Assembly (NCBI RefSeq): GCF_901686465.1
Contig: NZ_LR594487.1
Span: 2,865,773-2,929,772 of the forward strand
DNA: 64,000 nt
Reading direction: 5' to 3'
From: Halorubrum sp. DM2
GTDB taxonomy: Archaea; Halobacteriota; Halobacteria; Halobacteriales; Haloferacaceae
The translations under genes and the position numbers were made by a program. Of the stretch, positions 33,020 to 40,962 are shown piece after piece. The stretch's first letter is position 1. Every line of letters starts with the position of its first letter. Below the pieces are notes generated by a model. That model ran no database searches. It was not told the origin of the DNA and saw nothing but the letters and a program-made list of their open reading frames with translations.

Positions 33020-33097
33020 GTCGAATAATAGGGCCTCCACCGGCTTAAGCGGCCGGTCGGCGGAAGCGAAAGGTTTGTCGTGAGACGCCGAATCGAC

Positions 33098-33382
33098 TCA
33101 GTGCGAGTGACCGAGCGCCTCTTCGAGGGGCTGTCCGAAGCGCTCCTCGAACAGCTCCGCGGCCGTCTCGTTCATCTCCGCGATGTCCTCGGGCACGTCG
33201 CCCTCGCTGTGGTGGACGATGACGTGCGCCTGCTGGGCCATCGCCTGAACGACCACGTCGGAGACGACCGCGGTCGACGGCTCGCCCTGCTCGCTGAGCA
33301 CGTCGACGAGGCCGGCCGGCAGTTCGAACGACTCTTCGTCACCGTCGGGACCGGTGACCGTGTAGGTCTCGGTTTCTCCCAT
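33098..33382 (-). CDS. Small haloarchaeal acidic protein
   Basis: 94 residues: GPDGDEESFELPAGLVDVLS, VVSDVVVQAMAQQAHVIVHH, then ELFEERFGQPLEEALGHSH. A helical acidic protein of a family I know only from haloarchaea; it ends in His-Ser-His. ATG at 33382 with a CCCTTATG box about 27 bases upstream (33404-33411). It lies just after the metal importer operon on the same strand, but its own promoter argues for separate expression. Function unknown. Confidence 0.72.
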   Translation of the reverse strand: MGETETYTVTGPDGDEESFELPAGLVDVLSEQGEPSTAVVSDVVVQAMAQQAHVIVHHSEGDVPEDIAEMNETAAELFEERFGQPLEEALGHSH

Positions 33383-33481
33383 ACACGTGGGTCGCGGCCG
33401 CGACATAAGGGTCTGTGGAAACCGGACGGGACCCGAGCGCGGCCGTCGTTCGCGGCCGCGCACCTCTCCCACCGATCGGTC

Positions 33482-34540
33482 TCACCCGTGCGACGAGATG
33501 GCCCTCACCGAGAAGCCGGAGCCGACGATTGTGGCGAGGTACACCGCGATGGCCGTGACTACGATCGAGCCCCCGGAGGGAAGTCCGAGCCCGATCGAGA
33601 CGGCGAAGCCGCCGACCACCGACAGCTGGCCGAAGATCACCGCGAGGTACATCGTCTCGCGGAAGCTCCGGGCGACCTGTGAGGCGGCCGCGACGGGGAC
33701 GACTAACATCGCGGCGACGAGGATGACGCCGAGCACCTGCATCGCGCCGACGACGACGACCGCGGTCAACACCACGAGCAGGGTGTTGTAGCCGGTGACG
33801 TTCAGCTGCGCGACGCGTGCCGCCTGCTCGTCGAAGGTGATGAAGAGGAGCTGTTTGTACGTCAGCGCTACGCCCGCGACGACGATAAGGGAGAGCGCGC
33901 CCATCAGGCGCGCCCCCTCCGGCGTGACGACCGCGAGGTTCCCGAACAGGTAGCCCTGAATGTTGACCCCGGTGAGTCCGTCGCCGTAGCTGATGATCAG
34001 CGTGCCGACCGCGAAGCTCCCGCTGAGCATGATCGCGATCGGCACGTCGCCGTAGGCGTCGGTGCGCTCGGTGAGCCACTGGACCGCGAGCGCGCCGAGG
34101 ATGCCGACGGCGAGCGCGACGAGCAGCAGCGAGCCGTTCCACCCGGTCGAGGAGGTGACGAGGATCCCGATCGCGACCCCGGCGAACGCGGTGTGCGCGA
34201 GCGTCTCGCCGATCAGCGCCATCTCCCGGTGAACGAGGAAGGAGCCGACGAGCGGGGCGACGACCCCGACGAGCACGCCGACCGCCATCGACTGCCACAT
34301 AATCGGGTGGCGGAACACGTTCGTCCCGAACGCGGCGTCCATCCCGCGGCCGAACGACCGGAACGCGGCGTACAGGTCGCTCGCCACCGGGAGGCCCCGC
34401 GCCCAGTAGAGGACGAGGAACCCGAGCATGGCGACCGCGACGACCGCGGTGACCCCGATTCCGACGAGCTCCGCGGTCCGACGGAGTCCGCGGTCGGGGC
34501 GGGAGACGTCACGGTCGGCGGCCGCTGATCCCTCGCTCAT
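33482..34540 (-). CDS. Zinc/manganese-type ABC transporter permease
   Basis: 352 residues with about eight or nine membrane helices of the ABC-3 (ZnuB/MntB) family: FLVHREMALIGETLAHTAFA, GDVPIAIMLSGSFAVGTLII, YLFGNLAVVTPEGA, LLVVLTAVVVVGAMQVLGVI. A hydrophilic 25-residue N-terminus precedes the first helix. Its ATG overlaps the ATPase stop by one base. It forms the metal channel with the next two genes. The longer upstream open frame is a shadow of the ATPase gene. Confidence 0.94.
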   Translation of the reverse strand: MSEGSAAADRDVSRPDRGLRRTAELVGIGVTAVVAVAMLGFLVLYWARGLPVASDLYAAFRSFGRGMDAAFGTNVFRHPIMWQSMAVGVLVGVVAPLVGSFLVHREMALIGETLAHTAFAGVAIGILVTSSTGWNGSLLLVALAVGILGALAVQWLTERTDAYGDVPIAIMLSGSFAVGTLIISYGDGLTGVNIQGYLFGNLAVVTPEGARLMGALSLIVVAGVALTYKQLLFITFDEQAARVAQLNVTGYNTLLVVLTAVVVVGAMQVLGVILVAAMLVVPVAAASQVARSFRETMYLAVIFGQLSVVGGFAVSIGLGLPSGGSIVVTAIAVYLATIVGSGFSVRAISSHG

Positions 34541-35280
34541 CAGTGGTGGTGGTGGACGACCTGTCCGGCCGTCCCGTACGCTTCCGCGAGGGCGTCGCTC
34601 TCGACGAACGACTCCGTGTCCCCGTGGTGGTACAGCTCGGTGTTGATACAGGCGATGCGGTTCGCGCGGTCGGTGACCACGCCGATGTCGTGTTCGATGA
34701 GGATGATGGTGATCCCCTCGTCGTTCAGCTCGTCGAGGAGGGCGTAGAAGGCGTCGCGCGACTCGGCGTCGACGCCGACGGTCGGCTCGTCGAGCGCGAG
34801 CAGGTCCGCGTCGCCGGCGAGGGCGCGCGCGATGTACGCCCGCTGTTTCTGTCCGCCCGACAGCTCCGAGACGAGCCGGTCGGCGAGATCGCCGATGCCG
34901 ACCGTCTCGATGGCGTCGGCGACGGCGGCGCGGTCGGCCGCCGAGAGCCGCCCGCGCCCGGCGTGCGCGAACCGGCCCATCGTGACGCACTCGCGGACGG
35001 TGACCGGCATCGCGCCGCCCCGGCTCGTCGCCTTCTGCGAGACGTAGCCGATCCGGCCGCCGTCGTCGAACTCCTCGACCGGCCTGCCGAACAGTTCCAC
35101 GGAACCCTCGTCCGGGTCGTGGAGACCGAGCATGAGATGGAGCAGGGTGGTCTTCCCGGAGCCGTTCGGCCCGACCAGCCCGAGGAAGTCCCCTTCCTCG
35201 ACCGTCAGAGAGACGTCGCTCACGGCGACGGTGTCGCCGTAGGCGAACGTCACGCCGTCGAGGTCGACGATTGCGCTCAC
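34540..35280 (-). CDS. Zinc/manganese-type ABC transporter ATP-binding protein
   Basis: 246 residues from the GTG at 35280. Walker A GPNGSGKTT (about 36-44), Q-loop YVSQKA, signature LSGGQKQR (about 134), Walker B LLALDEPTVGVD, switch His in LIEHDIG. The last residues are GQVVHHHH, a natural His cluster that could bind the transported metal. The open frame continues upstream, but that part is arginine-rich and would overlap the binding-protein gene. Confidence 0.93.
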   Translation of the reverse strand: MSAIVDLDGVTFAYGDTVAVSDVSLTVEEGDFLGLVGPNGSGKTTLLHLMLGLHDPDEGSVELFGRPVEEFDDGGRIGYVSQKATSRGGAMPVTVRECVTMGRFAHAGRGRLSAADRAAVADAIETVGIGDLADRLVSELSGGQKQRAYIARALAGDADLLALDEPTVGVDAESRDAFYALLDELNDEGITIILIEHDIGVVTDRANRIACINTELYHHGDTESFVESDALAEAYGTAGQVVHHHH

Positions 35281-35380
35281 TACGTGTCCCGTGTCTGGGT
35301 CGGCCGCACGTTTAGCTCTTTTACTCCGTCCTCGCACCGTCGCGCCGAGAACTCGACCGGCGGCCTGTCGTCGGTCCCGC

Positions 35381-36424
35381 TCACTGCGCGCCAAACGCCC
35401 GCTCGAAGGCGGGGACGTTGATCTCGGTCATCTGTTCGAGGTAGCCGTAGCCGGCGTCGTTCCACTCTCGGGTCGTCCCCCCGGCGGGCGTGACGGGGAC
35501 CGCCTCCGTCGCGTCGCTGTTCTCGACTATCGACTCGGCGAGTCGGGGCGACTGGAACCGATCGTACAGCACGACGTCCATCCCCTCTGAATCCACGAGA
35601 TCGATCGTGTCGGCGATCTCGGTCTGCGTCGGCTCGTTCTGCGGCGAGACGCCGACCGGCGAGTGGAGCCGGAACCCGTAGCGCGCCTCTAGGTACTGGA
35701 AGGAGTTGTGCCCCGCCAGCACGGCCACGTCGCGCGCGGCGTTCTCCGCGATCGACTCGAACGCGGCGTCGACCGCGTCGAGTTTGTCGGCGTAGGTGGC
35801 GGCGTTGTCGGCGTACGCGTCGGCGTTGTCCGGGTCCGGTTCGCCGAGTCCCGTCGCGATCGTCTCGACCATCTCGGCCGCGAGGACCGGATCGACCCAG
35901 ACGTGCGGGTCGTATCGCTGCTCGTCGTGACCGCCCTCTTCGCCGTCGTGACTCCCTTCCTCTCCCTCGTGATTCCCTCCCTCGCCGTCGTGGTCGTCGT
36001 GGCCGTCTTCGTCCCCGTGCGAGTGGTCCCAGTCGAGCAGGTCGTCTTCCACTCCGTCGAGCGCGTCGATCACGGCGACGGTGTCGTAATCGTCCTCTAG
36101 CGTCGCGGCGAGATCCTGCGCCCACGAGAACTCCGGGCTGTCGAGGTAGACGAACGCGTCCGTCGCGGCGACGTCCGCGGCGAGGGTCCCGTCCGGCGTC
36201 CACCCGTGGCCGAGCTGCCCCACGTCCACCGGATCCTCGAAGCTTGCGCGGTCGCCCGCGACCTCGTTCGCCCAGTCGTTGAGCGTGAAGAAAGCGGCGT
36301 AGCCGGCGTTGAACCCCCCGGATCCGCCGTCCCCGCCGCCGGTACATCCCGCGACCGACGCCGCCGTTCCCGCGACCGCGAGTCCGGCACCGCGCCGCAA
36401 CACCGACCGCCGTGAGTGTGTCAT
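35381..36424 (-). CDS. Zinc-type ABC transporter substrate-binding lipoprotein
   Basis: 347 residues. Twin-arginine signal SRRSVLRRGAGLAVAG with lipobox VAGC, then a ZnuA-like cluster A-I metal-binding fold. Metal ligands: His in GQLGHGW, His in the DPHVWVDP motif and His in LAGHNSFQYL. Between the first two is a His/Asp/Glu-rich loop of about 35 residues (near 135-172) with many His-Asp and His-Glu pairs, as in zinc ZnuA proteins. Zinc is therefore the best guess, manganese second. First gene of the operon, behind the 36455-36472 palindrome. ATG at 36424 chosen over a GTG six bases upstream. Confidence 0.93.
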   Translation of the reverse strand: MTHSRRSVLRRGAGLAVAGTAASVAGCTGGGDGGSGGFNAGYAAFFTLNDWANEVAGDRASFEDPVDVGQLGHGWTPDGTLAADVAATDAFVYLDSPEFSWAQDLAATLEDDYDTVAVIDALDGVEDDLLDWDHSHGDEDGHDDHDGEGGNHEGEEGSHDGEEGGHDEQRYDPHVWVDPVLAAEMVETIATGLGEPDPDNADAYADNAATYADKLDAVDAAFESIAENAARDVAVLAGHNSFQYLEARYGFRLHSPVGVSPQNEPTQTEIADTIDLVDSEGMDVVLYDRFQSPRLAESIVENSDATEAVPVTPAGGTTREWNDAGYGYLEQMTEINVPAFERAFGAQ

Positions 36425-36454
36425 ACTCACCGATAGCGCGGATTAACAGAAAAA

Positions 36455-36472
36455 GGTTATTATTTGATAACC
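36455..36472 (-). promoter_or_regulatory. Palindromic operator candidate for the metal importer operon
   Basis: GGTTAT-TATTTG-ATAACC, a perfect 6-6-6 inverted repeat in an AT-rich patch. It lies 31-48 bases before the ATG of the binding-protein gene and abuts the likely TATA region (TTTTTCT on the coding strand, 36448-36454). Position and symmetry fit a metal-dependent repressor of the DtxR/MntR, Fur or ArsR type. No regulator gene is adjacent. Confidence 0.6.
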
Positions 36473-36594
36473 TAGAATTAATAACACAGACATCGAGAGC
36501 GTTCCCGATTAACAACTCGGCGTTCGAGCCGCGCACATTCGCCGCTCGAATCGCAGGTATTCGCCGCTCAGGATTCGGACGCGACCGCCTCGAC

Positions 36595-37086
36595 TCACTC
36601 CGCGAGGTCGACGACCGTGGCGTCGGCGAGGTCGGCGAGCGTCTCGGGATCGATAGCGAACACCGCGCTCGGCGTCCCCGCCGCGCCGTAGACGGTATCG
36701 TACTCCGCGAGCGTCGGATCGAAAACGGTCGGGAGTGCGGCGTCGTGACAGATCGGCGGGACGCCGCCGATGCTCCAGCCGACCACCTCGCGGATCCGGT
36801 CGGGGCCGCCCATCTCGGCGGCGTCGGCCCCGAAGTGGTCGGCGACCGCGTCGAGGTCCAGTCGGTTCGCGCCGCTCGTGATCGCGGCCGCGAGGTCGCC
36901 GGGCGAGTCCGGTTCGCCACCCGACAGCGACACGACGATAGTCGAGGCTATCGCACCCGTCTCGCAGCCGACGGCGTCGGCCGCGGCGGCCGCCGTCTCC
37001 GTCCCCGCCTCGAACTCCAGCACGTCGAGGTCGACGCCGTGGCGTTCCCGCGCCCGCTCCGCGAACTCCGCCGCGCGTTGATGCAT
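36595..37086 (-). CDS. YbaK/EbsC-type aminoacyl-tRNA deacylase family protein
   Basis: 163 residues. FEAGTETAAAAADAVGCETG, ASTIVVSLSGGEPDSPGDLA and EVVGWSIGGVPPICHDAALP are the YbaK pattern; the GWSIGGVPP loop is characteristic. Relatives remove wrongly attached amino acids from tRNA (Cys from tRNA-Pro, for example). ATG at 37086 with a TTGATAC element about 27 bases upstream. Confidence 0.88.
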   Translation of the reverse strand: MHQRAAEFAERARERHGVDLDVLEFEAGTETAAAAADAVGCETGAIASTIVVSLSGGEPDSPGDLAAAITSGANRLDLDAVADHFGADAAEMGGPDRIREVVGWSIGGVPPICHDAALPTVFDPTLAEYDTVYGAAGTPSAVFAIDPETLADLADATVVDLAE

Positions 37087-37183
37087 GCTATCGGAGCCGC
37101 GTCCCGCCGGTATCAAGCTCTCGGAGGCGGTGAAACTGCGGCACTCGCGGTCGCGTTCGACGCCGATCGGTCGTCAGACGCGG

Positions 37184-37909
37184 TTACCGCGTTCGAAGCT
37201 CGTCTTTGTCCTTGAGCACGCGGGCGTCGCCCTCCCCGGAGGTGACCTCGTTGACGAGGTCGTAGAGCTCGTTTTGAAGCCCCGCGGGGAAGGTGAGGAC
37301 CCCGACCCACGACCCGTCGTTCTGCCACTCCTCGCGTTCGAGGTCGCCGAACTCCCTGATCTGCGCCTGCCCGGATCCCGCGTAGTCGGCCGGGAGCTGG
37401 ACCGCCATCGTCACCTCCTCGAACCGGATCGGGATCACCGGCCGCAGCGCGTCGAGCGCGTCGTCGACCTGGTTTTCCACCGGCTCCATCGGGTCGATCT
37501 GGAAGCCCGCCTCTTCGAGGGCGCGCTCGATCCGCTCGGGCGGGTGCGGCGAGTCGTCCATCTGCGGGTTCACCGCGTTGCGCGTGATGGTGGTGACGAG
37601 CTGGTTGTGCTTCCGTTCCTGCATCTCCGCGCGCTGCTCGGCGGTGATCTGGATCTCCCCGCGCTCGACGACCTCGGGGATGATTTCGAGCGCATCGGTG
37701 GTGCCGAAGACGGTCTCCAAGTCCCCTTCCGCCGGTCGGTCGCCTCGCGAGGCGTTCTCGAAGACGTCCTCCGCGGCGATGACCTCCTCCAAGTCGCCCT
37801 CAAACTCCCCCCGTTTGATCGCGAGCGCGGCGTCGGGGTCGATCAGGACCTCGAAGCGCTCCCCGTGTGACTCCAGTCGGGCCGTCACGGCCTCGTCGAG
37901 CGATATCAT
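37184..37909 (-). CDS. Ribosome assembly factor SBDS
   Basis: 241 residues with the three SBDS domains: an N-terminal FYSH-like domain (about 1-90: ARLESHGERFEVLIDPDAAL, VFENASRGDRPAEGDLETVF), a central helical domain (about 95-165: ERKHNQLVTTITRNAVNP, HPPERIERALEEAGFQIDP) and a C-terminal ferredoxin-like domain. It helps release the anti-association factor aIF6 from the large ribosomal subunit. ATG at 37909 with a CTTTTTGCC box about 27 bases upstream. Exosome genes often adjoin in other Archaea but not here. Confidence 0.95.
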   Translation of the reverse strand: MISLDEAVTARLESHGERFEVLIDPDAALAIKRGEFEGDLEEVIAAEDVFENASRGDRPAEGDLETVFGTTDALEIIPEVVERGEIQITAEQRAEMQERKHNQLVTTITRNAVNPQMDDSPHPPERIERALEEAGFQIDPMEPVENQVDDALDALRPVIPIRFEEVTMAVQLPADYAGSGQAQIREFGDLEREEWQNDGSWVGVLTFPAGLQNELYDLVNEVTSGEGDARVLKDKDELRTR

Positions 37910-38004
37910 ACCGAACGATACCACCCCCGCGGGCAAAAAGCCTCCCGCCGTTGGCCCACCGTCCGAATCGCGGTGTCCGGTCGTCGCGGCCGCGCCTCGG
38001 TCGG

Positions 38005-38205
38005 CTACCTGCCCGCCGACGGTCGCTCGTCCTCCCACGCCGCGCGGCACGTCTCCGAGCAGAACTGTCGATGGACGGCGTCGCCGCCCTCGACCCACGT
38101 GACCGTTCGTCGACCGACGCCCAGCGCCGGCTCGCCGCACGCTGCGCAGCGCGGCGCGGACTCCTCGTCGACGTCCTCCTCGAGTTCCGAGGTCGGATCC
38201 ACCAT
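38005..38205 (-). CDS. Small zinc-finger protein (DUF7576-like)
   Basis: 66 residues: MVDPTSELEEDVDEESAPRC, AACGEPALGVGRRTVTWVEG, FCSETCRAAWEDERPS. Two Cys pairs, CAAC and CSETC, form a treble-clef/MYM-like zinc site. An acidic tail precedes it. The ATG at 38205 has a GTTCAAGT box about 27 bases upstream; the upstream open frame is arginine-rich. Haloarchaeal-specific, function unknown. Confidence 0.78.
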   Translation of the reverse strand: MVDPTSELEEDVDEESAPRCAACGEPALGVGRRTVTWVEGGDAVHRQFCSETCRAAWEDERPSAGR

Positions 38206-38338
38206 ACCGTCTCGTGTGCCCCCCGGACACTTGAACCTGCGAAGGGCGGCAGTTCTGGCCACGGTCGTAGCGATCCCGTCGACCGGGCCTTCCGGCCGCC
38301 ATCGACTCATTTCGCCCACCACCGAGGCGATCCGGCCG

Positions 38339-39745
38339 CTACCGCGTCGTCCGAGCGTCGCGGTCGGCAGCCGTCCGCGACGGGTGTTCAACCGTTATCT
38401 CCCGGTTCGGGCTGGGACCGACGACGGTCCGCTCGCGTCCGTCCGGCCACCGCACGTCCACGCGCAGCGGTTCCGCGTCCGCGAGCCCGAAGTGAGCGAC
38501 CGGCTCCGTCTGGCAGAGACAGCCGCCGCCCGCGTCGACCGTCCGGCGCTGAACCCCGTCGGCGGTCTCCAGCGTGACGACGGCCCCGCGCGCCGGCGCG
38601 CCGTGGCGCGTGGTGGGGCGCACGCGGATCCACCCGGCGTCCGGCGCGTCCGGGTCGCCGTAGGCCGTCACCGGCTGCGCGGCGATCTCGCCGTGGACGA
38701 CGAGGAGTTCGAGCGCGCCGTCGCCGTCGAGGTCGGCGGCCACCGCGCCCGTGCCGAACCCGTCCGACTCCGCGGCCGCACCGAGGTCCGCGGACTCCCA
38801 GCGCGACGGCTCGTCGGGGCCGCCGACTCGTTCGAACAGCCGGTTTTCGTCCCCGCAGACGTTGAAGAACAGCTCCTCGCGCCCGTCGTTGTCGAAGTCT
38901 GCGGCGACGACGGTCCGAACCGCGCCGGCGTCGCGCAGCGCGGGCGGGGCCACGTCCTCGTACCCGCCGTCGGGCGCGCAGCGCAGGAGGCGGCTCGGGG
39001 CCGACTCGTTGCCGACCGCGAGCGCGAACGTCCCGCCCTCGTCGACGATCGCGGCCCCGCGCGTGTCACCGCCGGGGTCCGAGAGCTGCGGACCGCCGTC
39101 GGTCCGGGCGTAGTGGCCGTCTCGGTTGCTAAACAGCCGGTTCGGACCTCCCTCGACGCCGGCGAACAGGTCACCCTCGCGGGAGCGGTACGGGACCGCG
39201 AGCAGCGACCGACAGCCGCCGTCGACCTCTAGGCCGACCATCTCGGCCATATCGGTGACCTCGCCGTCGTCGCCGAGTTCGTAGAACGCGAGCGGCGCGG
39301 CGTACCCGGAGACGGCGACGCCGTAGCGCCCCGTCCCCAGCCGGTCGAGCGCGGCGACCGAGCGTCCGGCACGAACGTCGAGGCGGTCGGCGTTCACCTC
39401 CCGGGCGAACACGTCGGTCCAGCGGTAGCGGTCGGACTCCAGCCGGCTGAGGAGGAGGTCGGGATCGCCCCCGTCGACGCCGCGCGCGCAGTTGTGAACG
39501 TACACCTCCTCGCAGCCGTCGGCGTCGAGGTCGGCCGCGCACACGCCCATCCCGTGGCGCGTCCCGTCGGCGACGATGCCGCAGGCGGTGTCGGAAAAGC
39601 GGTCGCCCTCGCGGGTGTACAGCCGGTTCGGCTCGCCGTAGCCGGCGACGAAGACGAGCGGCCCGTCGCGGCCGGGCGTCACCGCGACGCCGTACCCGCG
39701 CATCGGGCGTCTGTCGTCGACGAGGGCGGACCGCTCCGTGAACAT
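38339..39745 (-). CDS. FG-GAP/VCBS repeat protein with ASPIC/UnbV domain
   Basis: 468 residues. Calcium-binding-type FG-GAP repeats with DxDxDG cores occur at ADLDADGCEEVYV (about 71), ADFDNDGREELFFN (about 285) and ADLDGDGALELLV (about 336), with weaker copies between, enough for a beta-propeller. The C-terminus (about 360-455) is an ASPIC/UnbV domain: GWIRVRPTTRHGAPARGAVV, VRWPDGRERTVVGP. Such CRTAC1-like proteins are usually exported, but no signal peptide is visible here: the protein begins MFTERSALVDD. The likely role is a structural or adhesive propeller, possibly cytosolic. Confidence 0.85.
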   Translation of the reverse strand: MFTERSALVDDRRPMRGYGVAVTPGRDGPLVFVAGYGEPNRLYTREGDRFSDTACGIVADGTRHGMGVCAADLDADGCEEVYVHNCARGVDGGDPDLLLSRLESDRYRWTDVFAREVNADRLDVRAGRSVAALDRLGTGRYGVAVSGYAAPLAFYELGDDGEVTDMAEMVGLEVDGGCRSLLAVPYRSREGDLFAGVEGGPNRLFSNRDGHYARTDGGPQLSDPGGDTRGAAIVDEGGTFALAVGNESAPSRLLRCAPDGGYEDVAPPALRDAGAVRTVVAADFDNDGREELFFNVCGDENRLFERVGGPDEPSRWESADLGAAAESDGFGTGAVAADLDGDGALELLVVHGEIAAQPVTAYGDPDAPDAGWIRVRPTTRHGAPARGAVVTLETADGVQRRTVDAGGGCLCQTEPVAHFGLADAEPLRVDVRWPDGRERTVVGPSPNREITVEHPSRTAADRDARTTR

Positions 39746-39826
39746 GGCCGCCCGTCACCGCTCCGGGGATATGAACGCACGGGTTGGATACGGTCTGCGG
39801 TCGGCGGGAGGAAACCGGAAGAGAGG

Positions 39827-40816
39827 CTATAGGTTCCGCTCGATGTAGCGGTTCAGCCGCGAGAGCCGGTCCACGTCGAACGTCCAGAGGCCGCGCCAGA
39901 CCCGGGGTTCCGTCTCGACCGCGAGCAGCCCGACGCCGCCTTCGATCCCTCGTTTGAGGTCGCTTTCCGGACCGCTCTCGGCCGGGTGCGGCCCCTCCGG
40001 CGGTCGGTACACGACGAACCAGCTGTCGATGAAGTCGGGGTCGTCGCCGGCGTGGATCACCGCATCGAGGTCGTCCGGGAGGTCGTCCGGGACGCCGTAC
40101 AAGTGCGTGTCCACGCCGGTGTCGGCGATGCGTTCGTAGACGGCCCGCGTGCCGACCTCGTCGTCGATGCGCGAGAGCCGCTGGAACGACGAGCGGAGGA
40201 TGCCGTCGCCGGCCATCCACGCCGCCCGTTCGATGAATCGCGAGATGGTAATAAGGAGGAGCTTCTGGCGGTTCGACTCGGGATACCCCCGGAGCGTGAA
40301 CGTCGCGTCGTCGAGCCCGCTTATCACCGAGGGGAGGTCGACGTCGCCGAGCGATCGGCTGCCGGTGGTGTACAGGTCGGAGTTGACGAAAAGCACCGCG
40401 TCGCCGAGCGCCGCGAGCGTCGACCCCGCGACCACCTCCTCGCCCTCCATGAGCAACACGAGGTTCTCGATATCGGCGGGGTCGTCGCCGTCGAACGGAA
40501 TGTCGTCGCGCTGACTGAGCACCTCGACGTCGAGCGCGGGGACGACGCCGTCGTTCCCGTCGGCCACGCTGATTCCGGTCAGGTCCTCGGCGGTCAGGCC
40601 GATGCTCCGGTCCGCGTCGACGGCTCCCGCGCCGTCGGTCACGGGGCCGTCACCCGCGCCGATCACGGGGTCGTCGACCACCCGCACTACGTCGTCGCCG
40701 AACGTGTCCACGAGCATGTTCAATACCGGGTCCGGGTCGGTGCGGTTGACGACGACCACGGAGCGCTCGGGCCCGTCGAAGCGATCGAGAAACTGTTCGA
40801 GGGTCACGTTGCCCAT
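39827..40816 (-). CDS. DICT sensory domain protein
   Basis: 329 residues. An N-terminal segment (MGNVTLEQFLDRFDGPERSV) and a central and C-terminal region (DDLDAVIHAGDDPDFIDSWF, GIEGGVGLLAVETEPRVWRG, LWTFDVDRLSRLNRYIERNL) match the DICT domain found beside signalling domains. A helix at about 185-225 (SRFIERAAWMAGDGILRSSF) could be a dimerisation element. No kinase or DNA-binding domain is attached. The middle (about 55-110) is acidic and low complexity. Possible sensor, ligand unknown. Confidence 0.7.
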   Translation of the reverse strand: MGNVTLEQFLDRFDGPERSVVVVNRTDPDPVLNMLVDTFGDDVVRVVDDPVIGAGDGPVTDGAGAVDADRSIGLTAEDLTGISVADGNDGVVPALDVEVLSQRDDIPFDGDDPADIENLVLLMEGEEVVAGSTLAALGDAVLFVNSDLYTTGSRSLGDVDLPSVISGLDDATFTLRGYPESNRQKLLLITISRFIERAAWMAGDGILRSSFQRLSRIDDEVGTRAVYERIADTGVDTHLYGVPDDLPDDLDAVIHAGDDPDFIDSWFVVYRPPEGPHPAESGPESDLKRGIEGGVGLLAVETEPRVWRGLWTFDVDRLSRLNRYIERNL

Positions 40817-40962
40817 GCTGAACGGGTCCGACGCATAAGAATTCCCGCGCGATTCTCAGAGTTGAGAACAGCTTTTCGAGGACCGGTTTGCGCGAAGTCG
40901 CGCGTGGTCGCGCAGCCGCCACCTACCAGCTCGCTCGGTGGCAACCGCGTGCTCGGGCTCGC

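Noticed and set aside
33482-34990. 502-codon frame including the metal permease
   Set aside because: The first 150 codons are a shadow of the ATPase gene; the permease begins at 34540.
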